Shown here piece by piece: positions 16,128 through 24,230 of a DNA stretch of 44,043 bases (positions are counted from its first letter, which is position 1; each line of letters begins with the position of its first letter). The stretch lies in the IMG/VR virus record IMGVR_UViG_3300012929_000010, positions 1 to 44,043 of that record; one strand, written 5' to 3'. The stretch comes from a virus. Position numbers and translations under genes: made by a program. A model generated the notes under the pieces. The model worked only from the letters and a program-made list of their open reading frames with translations, was not told the origin of the DNA and did no database searches.

Positions 16128-16298
16128 TCACCAGTCTGGCGACACGTCGCCGGCTTCCCGCTCGCACTGTGCACGCCACGCCTTACGGTCCAGGCGGTGC
16201 CGGCCGCGTGCTTCCCGGGGCCGCCGCTTCACCAGCTGCCGGACCAGATAGCGGGCGTTGCGGGCACCGCGGCGCCGGAACGGATTCCACTTAGCCAT
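16128..16298 (-). CDS. Small very basic protein (56 aa)
   Basis: ATG 16298 overlaps the upstream stop by 8 bp. The product is dominated by Arg/Lys (PFRRRGARNARYLVRQLVKR, RHRLDRKAWRAQCEREAG) and should bind nucleic acid. No family recognised. Its basic nature could also come from GC-rich sequence, but the coupling at the start supports translation. Confidence 0.6.
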   Translation of the reverse strand: MAKWNPFRRRGARNARYLVRQLVKRRPREARGRHRLDRKAWRAQCEREAGDVSPDW

Positions 16299-16512
16299 CG
16301 CTGGCTAACCATTCGAGGATGAGCAGTAGCGTGGTGGTGTTGACGCCACGCTGCCGGGTGCGGAACCCGGTGAGGTTGCTGGCTGAGATACCGATTTGGG
16401 CGGCGGCGGCCCGGTTGGACAGCGCGCGTCGTGTGCGCACGTGTTCGATCAGGGCGGGGAGTTCGTTGACGGTCGCGATGGCCGACCGTGCTCGGCGTTG
16501 CACGCGGGTCAC
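16291..16512 (-). CDS. Small XRE-like helix-turn-helix protein
   Basis: The product has 73 aa from GTG 16512, which overlaps the previous stop (GTGA). A helical N-terminus is followed by an HTH: SNRAAAAQIGISASNLTGF, residues about 32-50, then LLLILEWL. Similar small regulators are common in phage early regions. Its target is unknown. Confidence 0.7.
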   Translation of the reverse strand: MTRVQRRARSAIATVNELPALIEHVRTRRALSNRAAAAQIGISASNLTGFRTRQRGVNTTTLLLILEWLASDG

Positions 16513-16868
16513 GGCTGCTCGCCTCCTAGGCGCTCGATCTCGGCGGCGCAGGGCGCCGGGTCATCGGTCCCACAGTGGCCTGCCCCCAGGCACCAGTGAA
16601 GGCCGGCGAAGGTGACTCCGCCCGGCTCGTAAGCGGCTGCAGCGAGACCGCGAGAGAGAGCATTGAACGCGAGTCGGGAGTGTTTGCCGCCGAACAGGAG
16701 CGCGTCGCCGTGGCTGCCGACGTTGACAGCGTCTTCCCGAGCCAGGCCGCGGCGTGTCCTGGCGTCGTACCGCTGTAGGTCCCGGATCTGGAGAGGGACT
16801 ACGAACCGGAGTGTCTCGGTCAGGCTGATGTCATCGGCCAGCCTGTCGGTGCTGCGATGGCGGCTCAT
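16509..16868 (-). CDS. Hypothetical protein (119 aa)
   Basis: ATG 16868 overlaps the previous stop by 4 bp. The middle reads ALLFGGKHSRLAFNALSRGL and the end holds three Cys (HWCLGAGHCGTDDPAPC), a possible small metal site or disulfide group. No family recognised. Confidence 0.72.
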   Translation of the reverse strand: MSRHRSTDRLADDISLTETLRFVVPLQIRDLQRYDARTRRGLAREDAVNVGSHGDALLFGGKHSRLAFNALSRGLAAAAYEPGGVTFAGLHWCLGAGHCGTDDPAPCAAEIERLGGEQP

Positions 16869-17755
16869 GCTTCACCGCCGGGTGCCTTGTCCCCAACCAC
16901 CTCGGTCAGAGTTGGACCGTCCAGTTGCAGCCACAGAGCGGACCAAGCCCACTCGCCACGTGGCTCCACTTTGGTGCCCTCAATGCAGATCCAGGCCCAA
17001 CGGTCGTCTCGCGTTTTCCGGGCGACAGAACCGCGCTCGTCCTTGGCTTGCGTGCCGATCTCGGCCGTGTCCGGGTCGCCCTCTCGCCACACGCGCGGCT
17101 CGGTCGGCGTGGCCAGGGCGGCCATCGGCGGGCATCCGTCGCGGTGGCCCATCATGCTGGTGCGCTGCCCGCATCGGTGGCAGTGGTAGTGAGTCTCGCC
17201 GGAGACGTCGCACTTGCAGCGTTCGCACCAGCCGAACACCTCTATTTCGGATGGTCCCTCGTCGTCGCGCGTGAGGTCGAGCACGGGCGCCGTGTCCGGT
17301 TCATCCTGCTTCGGTTCGGGTGCGGCGGGCATGAACAGTCGGGTGAAGTCGACCGGCTGTGCGAGGATCTCGCGCCGAACCTGCTGCACGCGGGGATGCT
17401 CCGGCCCGTACGTGGCGGCCCATGTCGCGGCACACTTCTCGGGGCTGCTGTGTGCGGCCAACTGAGCGCGCACAGCCACCAGGTCGGCCATGCGCTCACG
17501 CAGCCACGCGATCATCAACCCACCCGTGTTCGGGGCACCCAGCTCGACAAGCGTGTCCTCGACCCGCCGCAATCGGGCCACTTCCCCATGCGACGCACAC
17601 GAAGCGCGGTGGGTCCGCAGATCCTGTTTCAGGTACGCGATCTCGTAGTGGAGATCATGGTTCGAGCAACCCGGTTCGGCGATGGCCAACGATTGCAGGC
17701 AGTCCGGGCACGCCAGAACCGGCTGTTCAGGGCCGCCCGTACGGAAATTAGGCAT
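16865..17755 (-). CDS. Hypothetical protein with two zinc-ribbon motifs (296 aa)
   Basis: ATG 17755 overlaps the previous stop by 8 bp. The N-terminus carries CPDC (residues 16-19) and a later C-x-x-H-type pair (CSNHDLH). A helical region with AYLKQDLRTHRASC follows. Near residue 175 there is a second ribbon, CERCKC then CHRCG. The C-terminal 80 residues are rich in Trp and acidic residues (RDDRWAWICIEGTKVEP). It appears modular, perhaps scaffolding nucleic-acid contacts; no enzyme motif is visible. Confidence 0.72.
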   Translation of the reverse strand: MPNFRTGGPEQPVLACPDCLQSLAIAEPGCSNHDLHYEIAYLKQDLRTHRASCASHGEVARLRRVEDTLVELGAPNTGGLMIAWLRERMADLVAVRAQLAAHSSPEKCAATWAATYGPEHPRVQQVRREILAQPVDFTRLFMPAAPEPKQDEPDTAPVLDLTRDDEGPSEIEVFGWCERCKCDVSGETHYHCHRCGQRTSMMGHRDGCPPMAALATPTEPRVWREGDPDTAEIGTQAKDERGSVARKTRDDRWAWICIEGTKVEPRGEWAWSALWLQLDGPTLTEVVGDKAPGGEA

Positions 17756-18821
17756 CGGCTGGCTCCTCTTCTTCCTCGGCGAGCGCCCCGTCCACGACCC
17801 CCGTAACCAGATCGGTGACCAGGTTGGTGACCAGCGGCCGCGGATCGGTCACCGCGGCCTTCTTCCGGATCTTGAGCAGCACCCCGCCGAGCTCGTCCGG
17901 GCGCACGAGCACAGTCCGCGATTTGGTGCCGTCCGCCGGCCCGACCACGCCGAGCAGTTCCAGCTCATCCAGCAGCGTGGCCGCGCGGGCGAACCCGACG
18001 CGTAGTTTCCGCTGCAACTGTGACGGTGACCCGAACCCCGCGATCACCACCAGGTCAGCGGCCTGCTCGATCAGGCTGCTCGGGTCGACCGTGGGGCGCT
18101 CCTCCTCCGGCGGCAACTCAGCCTCATACACGTCACCGCCGGGCGAGCGGCCGGCTTGCGGGGTTTTCTCATCCGGCCACGACGCGGGGGTGAGCGCACC
18201 GCGGTAGCGGTCCCCGATCTGCACCAGGATCGCGCGACGCTGGTGGAACCGGTAGGTCTCGATGACCCCGCCGTGCGCTTTGGCGACGGTGGCAAAAGCG
18301 GCCACAGCGGGGCCTGGGAGGTCCGTACGCGGCATCGGTGCCGCTTTCAGGTAACCATCAGGCTCCCAGGCCCGGTCGTCGCGGAGAACGGCCCACAGGC
18401 CGCGCGGGAACTTGCTGAGGTCCCCGCCGGTGAACTCGATTTTGTCGCCTTCACCGAACAGGTCGGGGTCTTCCTCGACCTGCACGATGTGGCCGTCGTA
18501 CCGGATGTGCAACTGGTGGTCTTTGTTGTCCTTGGTGGCGGCCCGGAACGTGTTGCACACGTTCACCGCTTTCGCCAGCGGCCATAACATCGGCTGGGTC
18601 ATCTGCCCGTAGCACTCGACATACGTGTGCCCGACCGCGAGCCGGTTGGTGGAGGTGCCGGCGAGGATGTCTGTCTGCCCGGGGTCGCCGGGGAAGCCGT
18701 AGCCGCGTGCGGTGTGCAGCAGGATTCCGTTGGTGGCACCGCCTTCCAGGTCGGGGTGGGTGGTGGGTTTCAGGTCGCTGATCAACTCGATCAGTTTCAC
18801 GGTGGCGATACGGATGGTCAC
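17748..18821 (-). CDS. Protein with clamp-like N-terminal region and C-terminal FtsK-gamma winged helix
   Basis: The product has 357 aa from GTG 18821, overlapping the previous stop (GTGA). Residues about 245-310 match the FtsK gamma domain, the winged helix that reads orienting sequences on DNA: SPSQLQRKLRVGFARAATLL, then LELLGVVGPADGTKSRTVLV. No FtsK motor domain is present. Residues 30-215 have features like DNA sliding clamps: DILAGTSTNRLAVGHT, a PLAKAV segment, and AILVQIGDRYRGALTP, similar to the closing strand of a clamp. The clamp reading is mine and unproven. The tail is very acidic (EEEEEPADA). A role in loading host factors on phage DNA is possible. Confidence 0.7.
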   Translation of the reverse strand: MTIRIATVKLIELISDLKPTTHPDLEGGATNGILLHTARGYGFPGDPGQTDILAGTSTNRLAVGHTYVECYGQMTQPMLWPLAKAVNVCNTFRAATKDNKDHQLHIRYDGHIVQVEEDPDLFGEGDKIEFTGGDLSKFPRGLWAVLRDDRAWEPDGYLKAAPMPRTDLPGPAVAAFATVAKAHGGVIETYRFHQRRAILVQIGDRYRGALTPASWPDEKTPQAGRSPGGDVYEAELPPEEERPTVDPSSLIEQAADLVVIAGFGSPSQLQRKLRVGFARAATLLDELELLGVVGPADGTKSRTVLVRPDELGGVLLKIRKKAAVTDPRPLVTNLVTDLVTGVVDGALAEEEEEPADA

Positions 18822-19126
18822 GCGCGTACTCCGATGGTGTAGGCGCGGCAGCGCTCGTATTTCTGTTCGGTGTCGTGTCCGTCGAACGCGACCGGATGCG
18901 TGGGCATGTGCCAAGACACCTGGCCGGTGGGCAGCTCGATGTAGGCGACCGGCCACTCGGGTTCGGTCGGGTCGATCCGGATTCCGGCCGGGTACCCGCA
19001 CCGCAGCGCGACCGACAAGGCGTGGAACACCAACGGGTACCGGTCGTCGTACCGGGTGTCGCAGCGTTCGACGTCTTCCAAGAGGTCCGCGAGATCGATC
19101 GCGTCGTGCGCCAAAGGGATGTTCAT
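18818..19126 (-). CDS. Conserved hypothetical phage protein (102 aa)
   Basis: ATG 19126 overlaps the RusA stop (ATGA). The sequence includes YPLVFHALSVALRCGYPAG, a VAYIELPTGQVSWHMP segment and FDGHDTEQKYERCRAY; the last two form a pattern familiar from many phage proteins of unknown role. Its place next to the resolvase hints at DNA metabolism, nothing more. Confidence 0.75.
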   Translation of the reverse strand: MNIPLAHDAIDLADLLEDVERCDTRYDDRYPLVFHALSVALRCGYPAGIRIDPTEPEWPVAYIELPTGQVSWHMPTHPVAFDGHDTEQKYERCRAYTIGVRA

Positions 19127-19605
19127 AGGTATTCCTCGGGGTAGGTGCCGGTGAAGTGCCACACGTCGATGTGTGCGCCGCACCGTTCACCGGGCGCGGC
19201 ATACCGTTTGCGGGATTCGTGTTCGACGATTTGCGCGTCATCGTGAAGGACTTTCGCGTTCTTTAACGCGTCGCACACCGCGCGGAGCAGCTTGTCCCCG
19301 TCCGGCACGCTCGTGTGGGGTGGTGTCGGCCCGGTCTTGCGTAGCCGGGTCGGGCGGGGCATCACGAACACGCACACCACCCGGACCGGCACACCCTTCT
19401 CGAACCGGGCCCGCGGCTCGTTACGGCCGTTCAAGCACGCTTCCACGATCTTCCCCCGCCACGCCGGCAACGCTTTCGCGGACTCGACCAGGTTCACTCG
19501 CCCGGTGAACCTGCGGTTCGGGCCGCGGCCGGCGGTCAACGGGATCGCGTCTTTGCTGCCCTGCGACACGGGGATGCCGGGCACGAACACCCGCAGGACG
19601 TTCAC
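19123..19605 (-). CDS. rusA: RusA-family Holliday junction resolvase
   Basis: The product has 160 aa from GTG 19605 (GTGA overlap). The N-terminal VFVPGIPVSQGSK and the core PDGDKLLRAVCDALKNAKVL-HDD match RusA: D102 and D104, D112 and D122/D123 are the expected metal-binding acidic residues. RusA enzymes are homodimers that cut four-way DNA junctions, which arise during phage recombination and replication; the unit also encodes a RecE-like nuclease and an annealing-protein candidate. Length is slightly above the usual 120-140 aa. Confidence 0.9.
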   Translation of the reverse strand: MNVLRVFVPGIPVSQGSKDAIPLTAGRGPNRRFTGRVNLVESAKALPAWRGKIVEACLNGRNEPRARFEKGVPVRVVCVFVMPRPTRLRKTGPTPPHTSVPDGDKLLRAVCDALKNAKVLHDDAQIVEHESRKRYAAPGERCGAHIDVWHFTGTYPEEYL

Positions 19606-19859
19606 GACGGCACGGACAGCAGCTCGGTGACCTTGACGCCCAACGTGTGCGCGATCAACACCAGATCGGCCACGGGCAGCTGGGACTGTGCGAGTTCCCA
19701 CCGGTTCATGCGGCTGGTGGTGATCCCGGTTTTCTCGGCCAGTACCTTGCAGGACCAGCCGCGCCGGTTGCGGTGGTAGGCGATGTTGTGGCCGACGAGT
19801 ACGGCGATGCGGTGCCGGGCCGTGCTGCGGTGCTCGACATCCGTTTTCCAGCCGCTCAT
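19602..19859 (-). CDS. XRE-family helix-turn-helix regulator
   Basis: The product has 85 aa from ATG 19859 (ATGA overlap). Residues about 22-80 form a typical five-helix HTH_3 domain: VGHNIAYHRNRRGWSCKVLA, EKTGITTSRMNRWELAQSQL and LVLIAHTLGVKVTELL. It is likely to be a transcription regulator of phage genes; no extra domain is present. Confidence 0.85.
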   Translation of the reverse strand: MSGWKTDVEHRSTARHRIAVLVGHNIAYHRNRRGWSCKVLAEKTGITTSRMNRWELAQSQLPVADLVLIAHTLGVKVTELLSVPS

Positions 19860-20806
19860 GGTTGCGTGTCCCCCGCGTCGGGGTCGATGTTCTCGATGAC
19901 ACCACCGTCGACGGCGACCAGCATCTCGTCCCAGGACATGACGGACCGATTGGCGGGGTCGTCAACGTCGGTCCATGTCCACTGGTTATCGCCTGTGCGG
20001 GTCCACAGGCACAGGTCAGGGTCGACGTCGGGATCGGCTTCCCGCACGATCATGAGGTCGTTGGGGCACGCGTCGCCGGGGTGGAACCGGCGCGCCGGGC
20101 TGGTGATGGTGCCTCCCATCGCCTCGAACACGCTCGACCCGTCCCCGATAGCGGGCATGGTTTCGGTCACCGACGCGTCGGTGAAGTGCCCGATGACCCG
20201 GTTGCGTGAGTAGCCCTCTTGCAGCTTCACCTCCTCCCCGACCTGGGGGCCGGCCGTGTCCGCGGGCTGCCGGAGGATCTCGGTGACGACGGCTTCCCAC
20301 CAGCCCGCCCACTGGTTGTACGGCTGGTGCTCGGCGTACCGGGTGAGCTGGGCTACGAACGCGCCGTCCGGGTCGTCGCCAGCGTCGTTGTCGCAGTGCT
20401 CGACCAGGTTCCCGACCTCCCAGGCCCGCACGGGCTTGTCGATCTCGAACACCGCGTGCACCTTCACCGGCTCCGCTTGTGTGGTGAGTTCCCGGGTGAT
20501 GTAGTCGATGATCTGGTCATCGGTCAGGCCGTCACCGTCGACGAGCAGCGCTATCTCGACCCGGGCCCGGAACGCGTCACCGTCCAGCACCTGGGTTTTC
20601 ACCGTGGCGACCAGTTCGGCGTCCGTCATGCCGAACTCTCCGACGTGCCCGATCAGGTCAAGCAGCGCGTTCCGCAATGCGAGGTGCTGCCCGGTGACCT
20701 TGGTGTGTTCGTCGGCCCATTCCTGGTCGGCCGCGATCGCGAGCGCACGCTCATGCAACAGGGTGTGCAACGCGTCAACGTCGATCGGGACAAGAAAACT
20801 GTTCAT
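19856..20806 (-). CDS. Hypothetical acidic protein (316 aa)
   Basis: ATG 20806 has GAAAGG eight bases upstream and overlaps the LuxR-type gene stop by 4 bp. The N-terminal half is helical (VDALHTLLHERALAIAAD, MTDAELVATVKTQVLDG); the centre has WEVGNLVEHCDND and YNQWAGWWEAVVTEIL; the C-terminus is beta-like and Trp-rich (LCLWTRTGDNQWTWTDVDD). Strongly acidic overall. No family recognised. Confidence 0.75.
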   Translation of the reverse strand: MNSFLVPIDVDALHTLLHERALAIAADQEWADEHTKVTGQHLALRNALLDLIGHVGEFGMTDAELVATVKTQVLDGDAFRARVEIALLVDGDGLTDDQIIDYITRELTTQAEPVKVHAVFEIDKPVRAWEVGNLVEHCDNDAGDDPDGAFVAQLTRYAEHQPYNQWAGWWEAVVTEILRQPADTAGPQVGEEVKLQEGYSRNRVIGHFTDASVTETMPAIGDGSSVFEAMGGTITSPARRFHPGDACPNDLMIVREADPDVDPDLCLWTRTGDNQWTWTDVDDPANRSVMSWDEMLVAVDGGVIENIDPDAGDTQP

Positions 20807-21069
20807 ATCGAAAACCTTTCTTCCATATCTTCCGCTGGCAGGATTCCCATCCTGAAAGCGATGGCCACAGCGTGCGCACGGTCATGAGCGCCGAGCTTCG
20901 AATACATATCCCGACAGTGTGATTGGACCGTGCTTTCGCTGATGTAGAGACGTTGAGCGATTGCTTTTCGGGCGTTCCCGTTCGAGATGAGGTAGAGAAT
21001 CTCCCGTTCCCGGGGTGTGAGTCGTGCTGGTACCAGCGGGATGACGCGCCGGGTGGCAGCCCGGTTCAC
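20803..21069 (-). CDS. LuxR-type (GerE) helix-turn-helix regulator
   Basis: The product has 88 aa from GTG 21069 (GTGA overlap). Nearly the whole protein is a GerE domain: LTPREREILYLISNGNARKA, IAQRLYISESTVQSHCRDMY and SKLGAHDRAHAVAIAFRMG. There is no receiver or ligand-binding domain, so it acts as a free DNA-binding module, either on phage or host promoters. Confidence 0.9.
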   Translation of the reverse strand: MNRAATRRVIPLVPARLTPREREILYLISNGNARKAIAQRLYISESTVQSHCRDMYSKLGAHDRAHAVAIAFRMGILPAEDMEERFSI

Positions 21070-22226
21070 TGGTCCTGGCCGTCGCGGAGGTGCGCGAGTA
21101 CCGCGTCCAGGGCGTGACCGGGATGGCTGTCGGTAAGGATCTCCTCCAACCGGAGGATCAATGCTGTCGCCTCACCGGGGGTGAGGGAGTCGAGGCCGGT
21201 AATGTCGTTGCGGCCCACCAGAGTCCTGATGTCGTCCAGCTCGGCGCCATCCAGGTCTGTGTTGTATTCCAAAGTAGACAGAAGTGTCTTCAGGGTGTCA
21301 CGCTGGACATGTGTCGCGCCGAGACCCATGGTTTCGTTGAGAGCGGCCACATTCCGCTCAACGTCGGCCATGGACACCGCACTGTCTTTGATCTTCTGCA
21401 ACAGATCCTTGTCCGGGGCAGTGGCCAGGTCGGCGGCTTCCACCCGTACCGGCGGGAACTCGTCATCACGGGCGGTGTCGCCGTTCTGGATCGACTTCCC
21501 GATCACGAACAGGGCGGCCACATCGTCAGCTGTCCACTTGGCTTCCGGCATGCCGATCTTGGCTTCCAACTGGGACACGGTCACGTGCAGTCCGGCGAAG
21601 TTCTTGATCAGCGTCTGGATGTGGTACGCCAACGGTTTCGAGTCGGCCCTGCCGTCCTTACCATCCAGCTTCTCGACCAGCGTCTTTTTGCACAGGTCCA
21701 GCGCGGCCACCCGGAACCAGCGCGGGATCACCCCGAAAATAGCTTCCCTCAACCGGCGCGCGGCAGCATTCGCGTTGTTCAAGTAAATATCGTTCATGCT
21801 GACCAACTTGCGGGTACCGCTACCCACATCCATCTTGTGTTCGACAATGAACGTGTTCCCGGAACGCACGTTTGTCTGCAAGTCCCACGCGTACGCGAAC
21901 ATTTCCGACTGTCCCAGCTGGTCATTCCGGGACATTTCTTTAATGTCGAATGTGATGTTTCCCCAGCACACCGCGAGTTCGCGCGCCAGGTGGATGCTCG
22001 GCCCGGTGATCTGGCTGCCGCCCCGGGGCATCCGGAACGTGGCCACTTCGGCGAGTTCGTACTGTTTGCAGGCGTCTTCCATCCGGGCGCGGGACACGTT
22101 GATGGAGCGCGGGAACTCTTGCGCCATCAGCATCATCGCCCGGACTTCGGCGACCGCGCGCGCGGACTCGACCATGGTGGCCTGCCCCGCGCGGGTCCCG
22201 GATGGGGTGACCAGTTCGCTACTCAT
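21066..22226 (-). CDS. Probable single-strand annealing / recombination protein
   Basis: The product has 386 aa. ATG 22226 overlaps the previous stop by one base; a longer start at 22256 would lie inside the neighbour. Residues about 15-250 resemble a phage family found next to RecE/RecB-type nucleases: SARAVAEVRAMMLMAQEFPR, GGSQITGPSIHLARELA (69-85), FAYAWDLQTNVRSGNTF and NNANAAARRLREAIFGVIPR. Their position suggests pairing of complementary single strands made by the exonuclease at 22611. The C-terminal ~120 residues are helical and acidic. Assignment as an annealing protein rests on context and remembered family likeness. Confidence 0.65.
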   Translation of the reverse strand: MSSELVTPSGTRAGQATMVESARAVAEVRAMMLMAQEFPRSINVSRARMEDACKQYELAEVATFRMPRGGSQITGPSIHLARELAVCWGNITFDIKEMSRNDQLGQSEMFAYAWDLQTNVRSGNTFIVEHKMDVGSGTRKLVSMNDIYLNNANAAARRLREAIFGVIPRWFRVAALDLCKKTLVEKLDGKDGRADSKPLAYHIQTLIKNFAGLHVTVSQLEAKIGMPEAKWTADDVAALFVIGKSIQNGDTARDDEFPPVRVEAADLATAPDKDLLQKIKDSAVSMADVERNVAALNETMGLGATHVQRDTLKTLLSTLEYNTDLDGAELDDIRTLVGRNDITGLDSLTPGEATALILRLEEILTDSHPGHALDAVLAHLRDGQDQ

Positions 22227-22417
22227 CAGTGGTCGCCGTCCGTGTCTTGGTGGCATTCCGGACAGAACGGGTCACCAGTGCAGCCCTCGCAGTTGCAGCT
22301 GCAATGACATTCGCCGGGTGCGCATCCGCAGTTCCCGGGGGCGTTTTCGCCGTTGCAGTCCCAGTTGGTGTCACTGCCGTGGCAGCCCTCACAGACGGGG
22401 ATCATGTTGGGGATCAC
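22226..22417 (-). CDS. Very Cys-rich small protein, metallothionein-like (12 Cys in 63 aa)
   Basis: GTG 22417 overlaps the previous stop (GTGA), and its own stop overlaps the annealing-protein start by one base. The Cys form pairs and runs: CEGC, CGC, CHCSCNCEGC and CPEC, with several Asp/Glu/Asn. This density suggests binding of several metal ions. No family recognised. Being embedded between recombination genes, it may supply or bind metal for them, but this is speculation. Confidence 0.72.
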   Translation of the reverse strand: MIPNMIPVCEGCHGSDTNWDCNGENAPGNCGCAPGECHCSCNCEGCTGDPFCPECHQDTDGDH

Positions 22418-22611
22418 TTGCCCGGCCCGTCGACGTCGCCGAAGTCGTTCAGGACGTCGGCGAGCACCTGGGGGGCGACCTTGCCCAGCTCGTGGGCGAC
22501 GAACTCCGGGTTGTCGGGGAAGTGGGCTTGGATCTCGCGCGAGTGCTTCTCGACCGGGTGTCCGGGCCCCGGACTGGTGACGGTGATCGTCACGGCAATG
22601 ATGGCGTCCAT
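22414..22611 (-). CDS. Hypothetical protein (65 aa)
   Basis: ATG 22611 overlaps the exonuclease stop by one base. A beta-like start (MDAIIAVTITVTSPGPGH) leads to a helical part (REIQAHFPDNPEFVAHELGK, then QVLADVLNDFGD). No family recognised. Coupling to both neighbours implies expression with the recombination genes. Confidence 0.72.
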   Translation of the reverse strand: MDAIIAVTITVTSPGPGHPVEKHSREIQAHFPDNPEFVAHELGKVAPQVLADVLNDFGDVDGPGK

Positions 22612-23657
22612 CAGCTGGTGGTCTCCTCCGCTAGCCGCTCTGCCCAGCCGGGCAGGCGTCCGTTGGCCACCGGGATCTCGAACCCGGTAGGGGTTTCTTT
22701 GTGGACGTACCCGGGCCACTGGTTGGTGGTGGTGCAGTGGCGGTACAGGTCCAAAGCCTTGTCGTTCAGCAACCGGCCCCACATGAGCGCGAGGCTGTCT
22801 AATTCTAGTACGGTCACGATGTAGGGCGCTACTTTTTCTTGCGCCACAAAGGCAAACACGATCTCCGTGGGGTCATCGGCCAGGCCGCACCCCACCGCCC
22901 GGTCGATATACCACGGTGCCTGCTGGTGATAGCCGTGCTCCACCGCGCTTTTCATGAACGATGTCGGTTCGGCCGAGCGGGCCGTCTTGTAGTCCACCAG
23001 AATCAGCCGGCCGTGCCGGTCACGGCGCCCGGTCAGGTAGTCCAGGCGGGCACGGCACATCACCTTCGTACGCGGGTCCTCACTGATCAACGTGACTTCG
23101 GCGTGGCCGCCACGGAAGAGGGGACCGGCGATGGGGTGGTCGTACACCGCCAACGCCATTTCCTGGGCCCGGTCGAGCTGGTGGGGCAGGACCGGGGTCT
23201 TGTGCTCGGCGTGCGCGGCTTTCTTGGCCTGCTGGGCGGCTTTGGTTTTGTAGTCGCCAGCGTCGATCTCGACCAGTTCGGCGCCGGCGCCGAGCACCAG
23301 GCGATGCACGGTGTGGCCTAGGTCGAACTCGTCTTTCGGTTCCTGTTCGTCGGGGTGGTCCTGCTGCCACCGGAACTTGGCCGGGCAGCCCTTGGGTGGC
23401 AGCAACAGCCGCGCGCCGGAGGAGGACAGCGACCCGCCGAGCACGGGATCGGCGTGGTAGTCCTCAACGGCCAGATCGAGATACAGCCCGGGGCCGGGGA
23501 CGAGCATTTTCGGCCGAGCGGCTTTCGCGGCGAGTTCCGCCAGCCGCTCGGCCAACACGGCTTTCTCGGCGGGAGACAAGGTTTCCACGTCGTCCGCAGC
23601 CCGCTCCGGAGCGGGTCCTACGTCGGCCGGGTCGACGAAAAACTCGCCATCGGTCAC
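22611..23657 (-). CDS. RecE-like exonuclease (PD-(D/E)XK fold)
   Basis: The product has 348 aa from GTG 23657 (GTGA overlap). After a variable ~50-residue start comes the RecE/DUF3799 pattern: GLYLDLAVEDYHADP, SLSSSGARLLL, FDLGHTVHRLVLG (H115), and the active site CRARLDYL (D206) with ILVDYKTA (D222, K224). C-terminal YHQQAPWYIDRAV is also typical. RecE-type nucleases degrade one strand from DNA ends to give 3' tails for an annealing protein, here probably the 21066 product. Confidence 0.88.
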   Translation of the reverse strand: MTDGEFFVDPADVGPAPERAADDVETLSPAEKAVLAERLAELAAKAARPKMLVPGPGLYLDLAVEDYHADPVLGGSLSSSGARLLLPPKGCPAKFRWQQDHPDEQEPKDEFDLGHTVHRLVLGAGAELVEIDAGDYKTKAAQQAKKAAHAEHKTPVLPHQLDRAQEMALAVYDHPIAGPLFRGGHAEVTLISEDPRTKVMCRARLDYLTGRRDRHGRLILVDYKTARSAEPTSFMKSAVEHGYHQQAPWYIDRAVGCGLADDPTEIVFAFVAQEKVAPYIVTVLELDSLALMWGRLLNDKALDLYRHCTTTNQWPGYVHKETPTGFEIPVANGRLPGWAERLAEETTS

Positions 23658-24100
23658 GTGAGTTCCTGCAGCGTCTTGACCTGCCCGGCCAGGAAATCAC
23701 GCTCGAACATGCCACCCGGCGACTGCGGAAGCTTGAACTCCCGCAAGAACTCCACCGCGTCCGACCCCACCCGCACCAGCTGATACAGCTGGGGTGCCCA
23801 TTCGACGTCCGGCGCGCCGGGCCCGACCTCGACCGCGACCGTGCCGAACGCGCTGCGCAACACCCGCGGCCGGAACCGCCGGACCTGAATGTCAGCCAGG
23901 GGCGGCAGTGTGGCTTCCACGACGAGATCCGCGATCCAGGACACGCGGCGCCCGCCCGGGGTGTCGATGGTGACGGTCGGCCGGTCGGTGAACGCGATCA
24001 CGGTGCCGCGTGCGTGGAACACGTTCGCGGGTTGCGGGCAGGAGTAGCGCGCTTCCACGAACTGCTGGTCGCGTACCCACCGCACGTATTTCTCATCCAC
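23654..24100 (-). CDS. Hypothetical protein (148 aa)
   Basis: GTG 24100 overlaps the previous stop by 8 bp. The product starts WVRDQQFVEARYSCPQPANV and continues with strand-like segments (GTVIAFTDRPTVTIDTPGGR, VSWIADLVVEATLP), ending in a helix (VEFLREFKLP). It looks like one compact mixed fold. No family recognised; it directly precedes the exonuclease and may work with it. Confidence 0.72.
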   Translation of the reverse strand: MDEKYVRWVRDQQFVEARYSCPQPANVFHARGTVIAFTDRPTVTIDTPGGRRVSWIADLVVEATLPPLADIQVRRFRPRVLRSAFGTVAVEVGPGAPDVEWAPQLYQLVRVGSDAVEFLREFKLPQSPGGMFERDFLAGQVKTLQELT

Positions 24101-24230
24101 CCTGGTTGTCCTGTTCGTCTAGTTCGGCGATGCGCTTGGTGAGGGCGTCGATGTCGTCTTGGGTGTCCTGGAACGGCGACGTCGGCGGGTCCGGGTCTTG
24201 CGGGTTCTTCGCCGGCTTGTCGCGCGTCAT
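24093..24230 (-). CDS. Tiny hydrophilic protein (45 aa)
   Basis: ATG 24230 overlaps the previous stop (ATGA). The first half is Pro/Asp/Lys-rich (DKPAKNPQDPDPPTSPF) and the second is a short amphipathic helix (DIDALTKRIAELDEQD). No family recognised. Coupling at both ends supports translation. Confidence 0.62.
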   Translation of the reverse strand: MTRDKPAKNPQDPDPPTSPFQDTQDDIDALTKRIAELDEQDNQGG

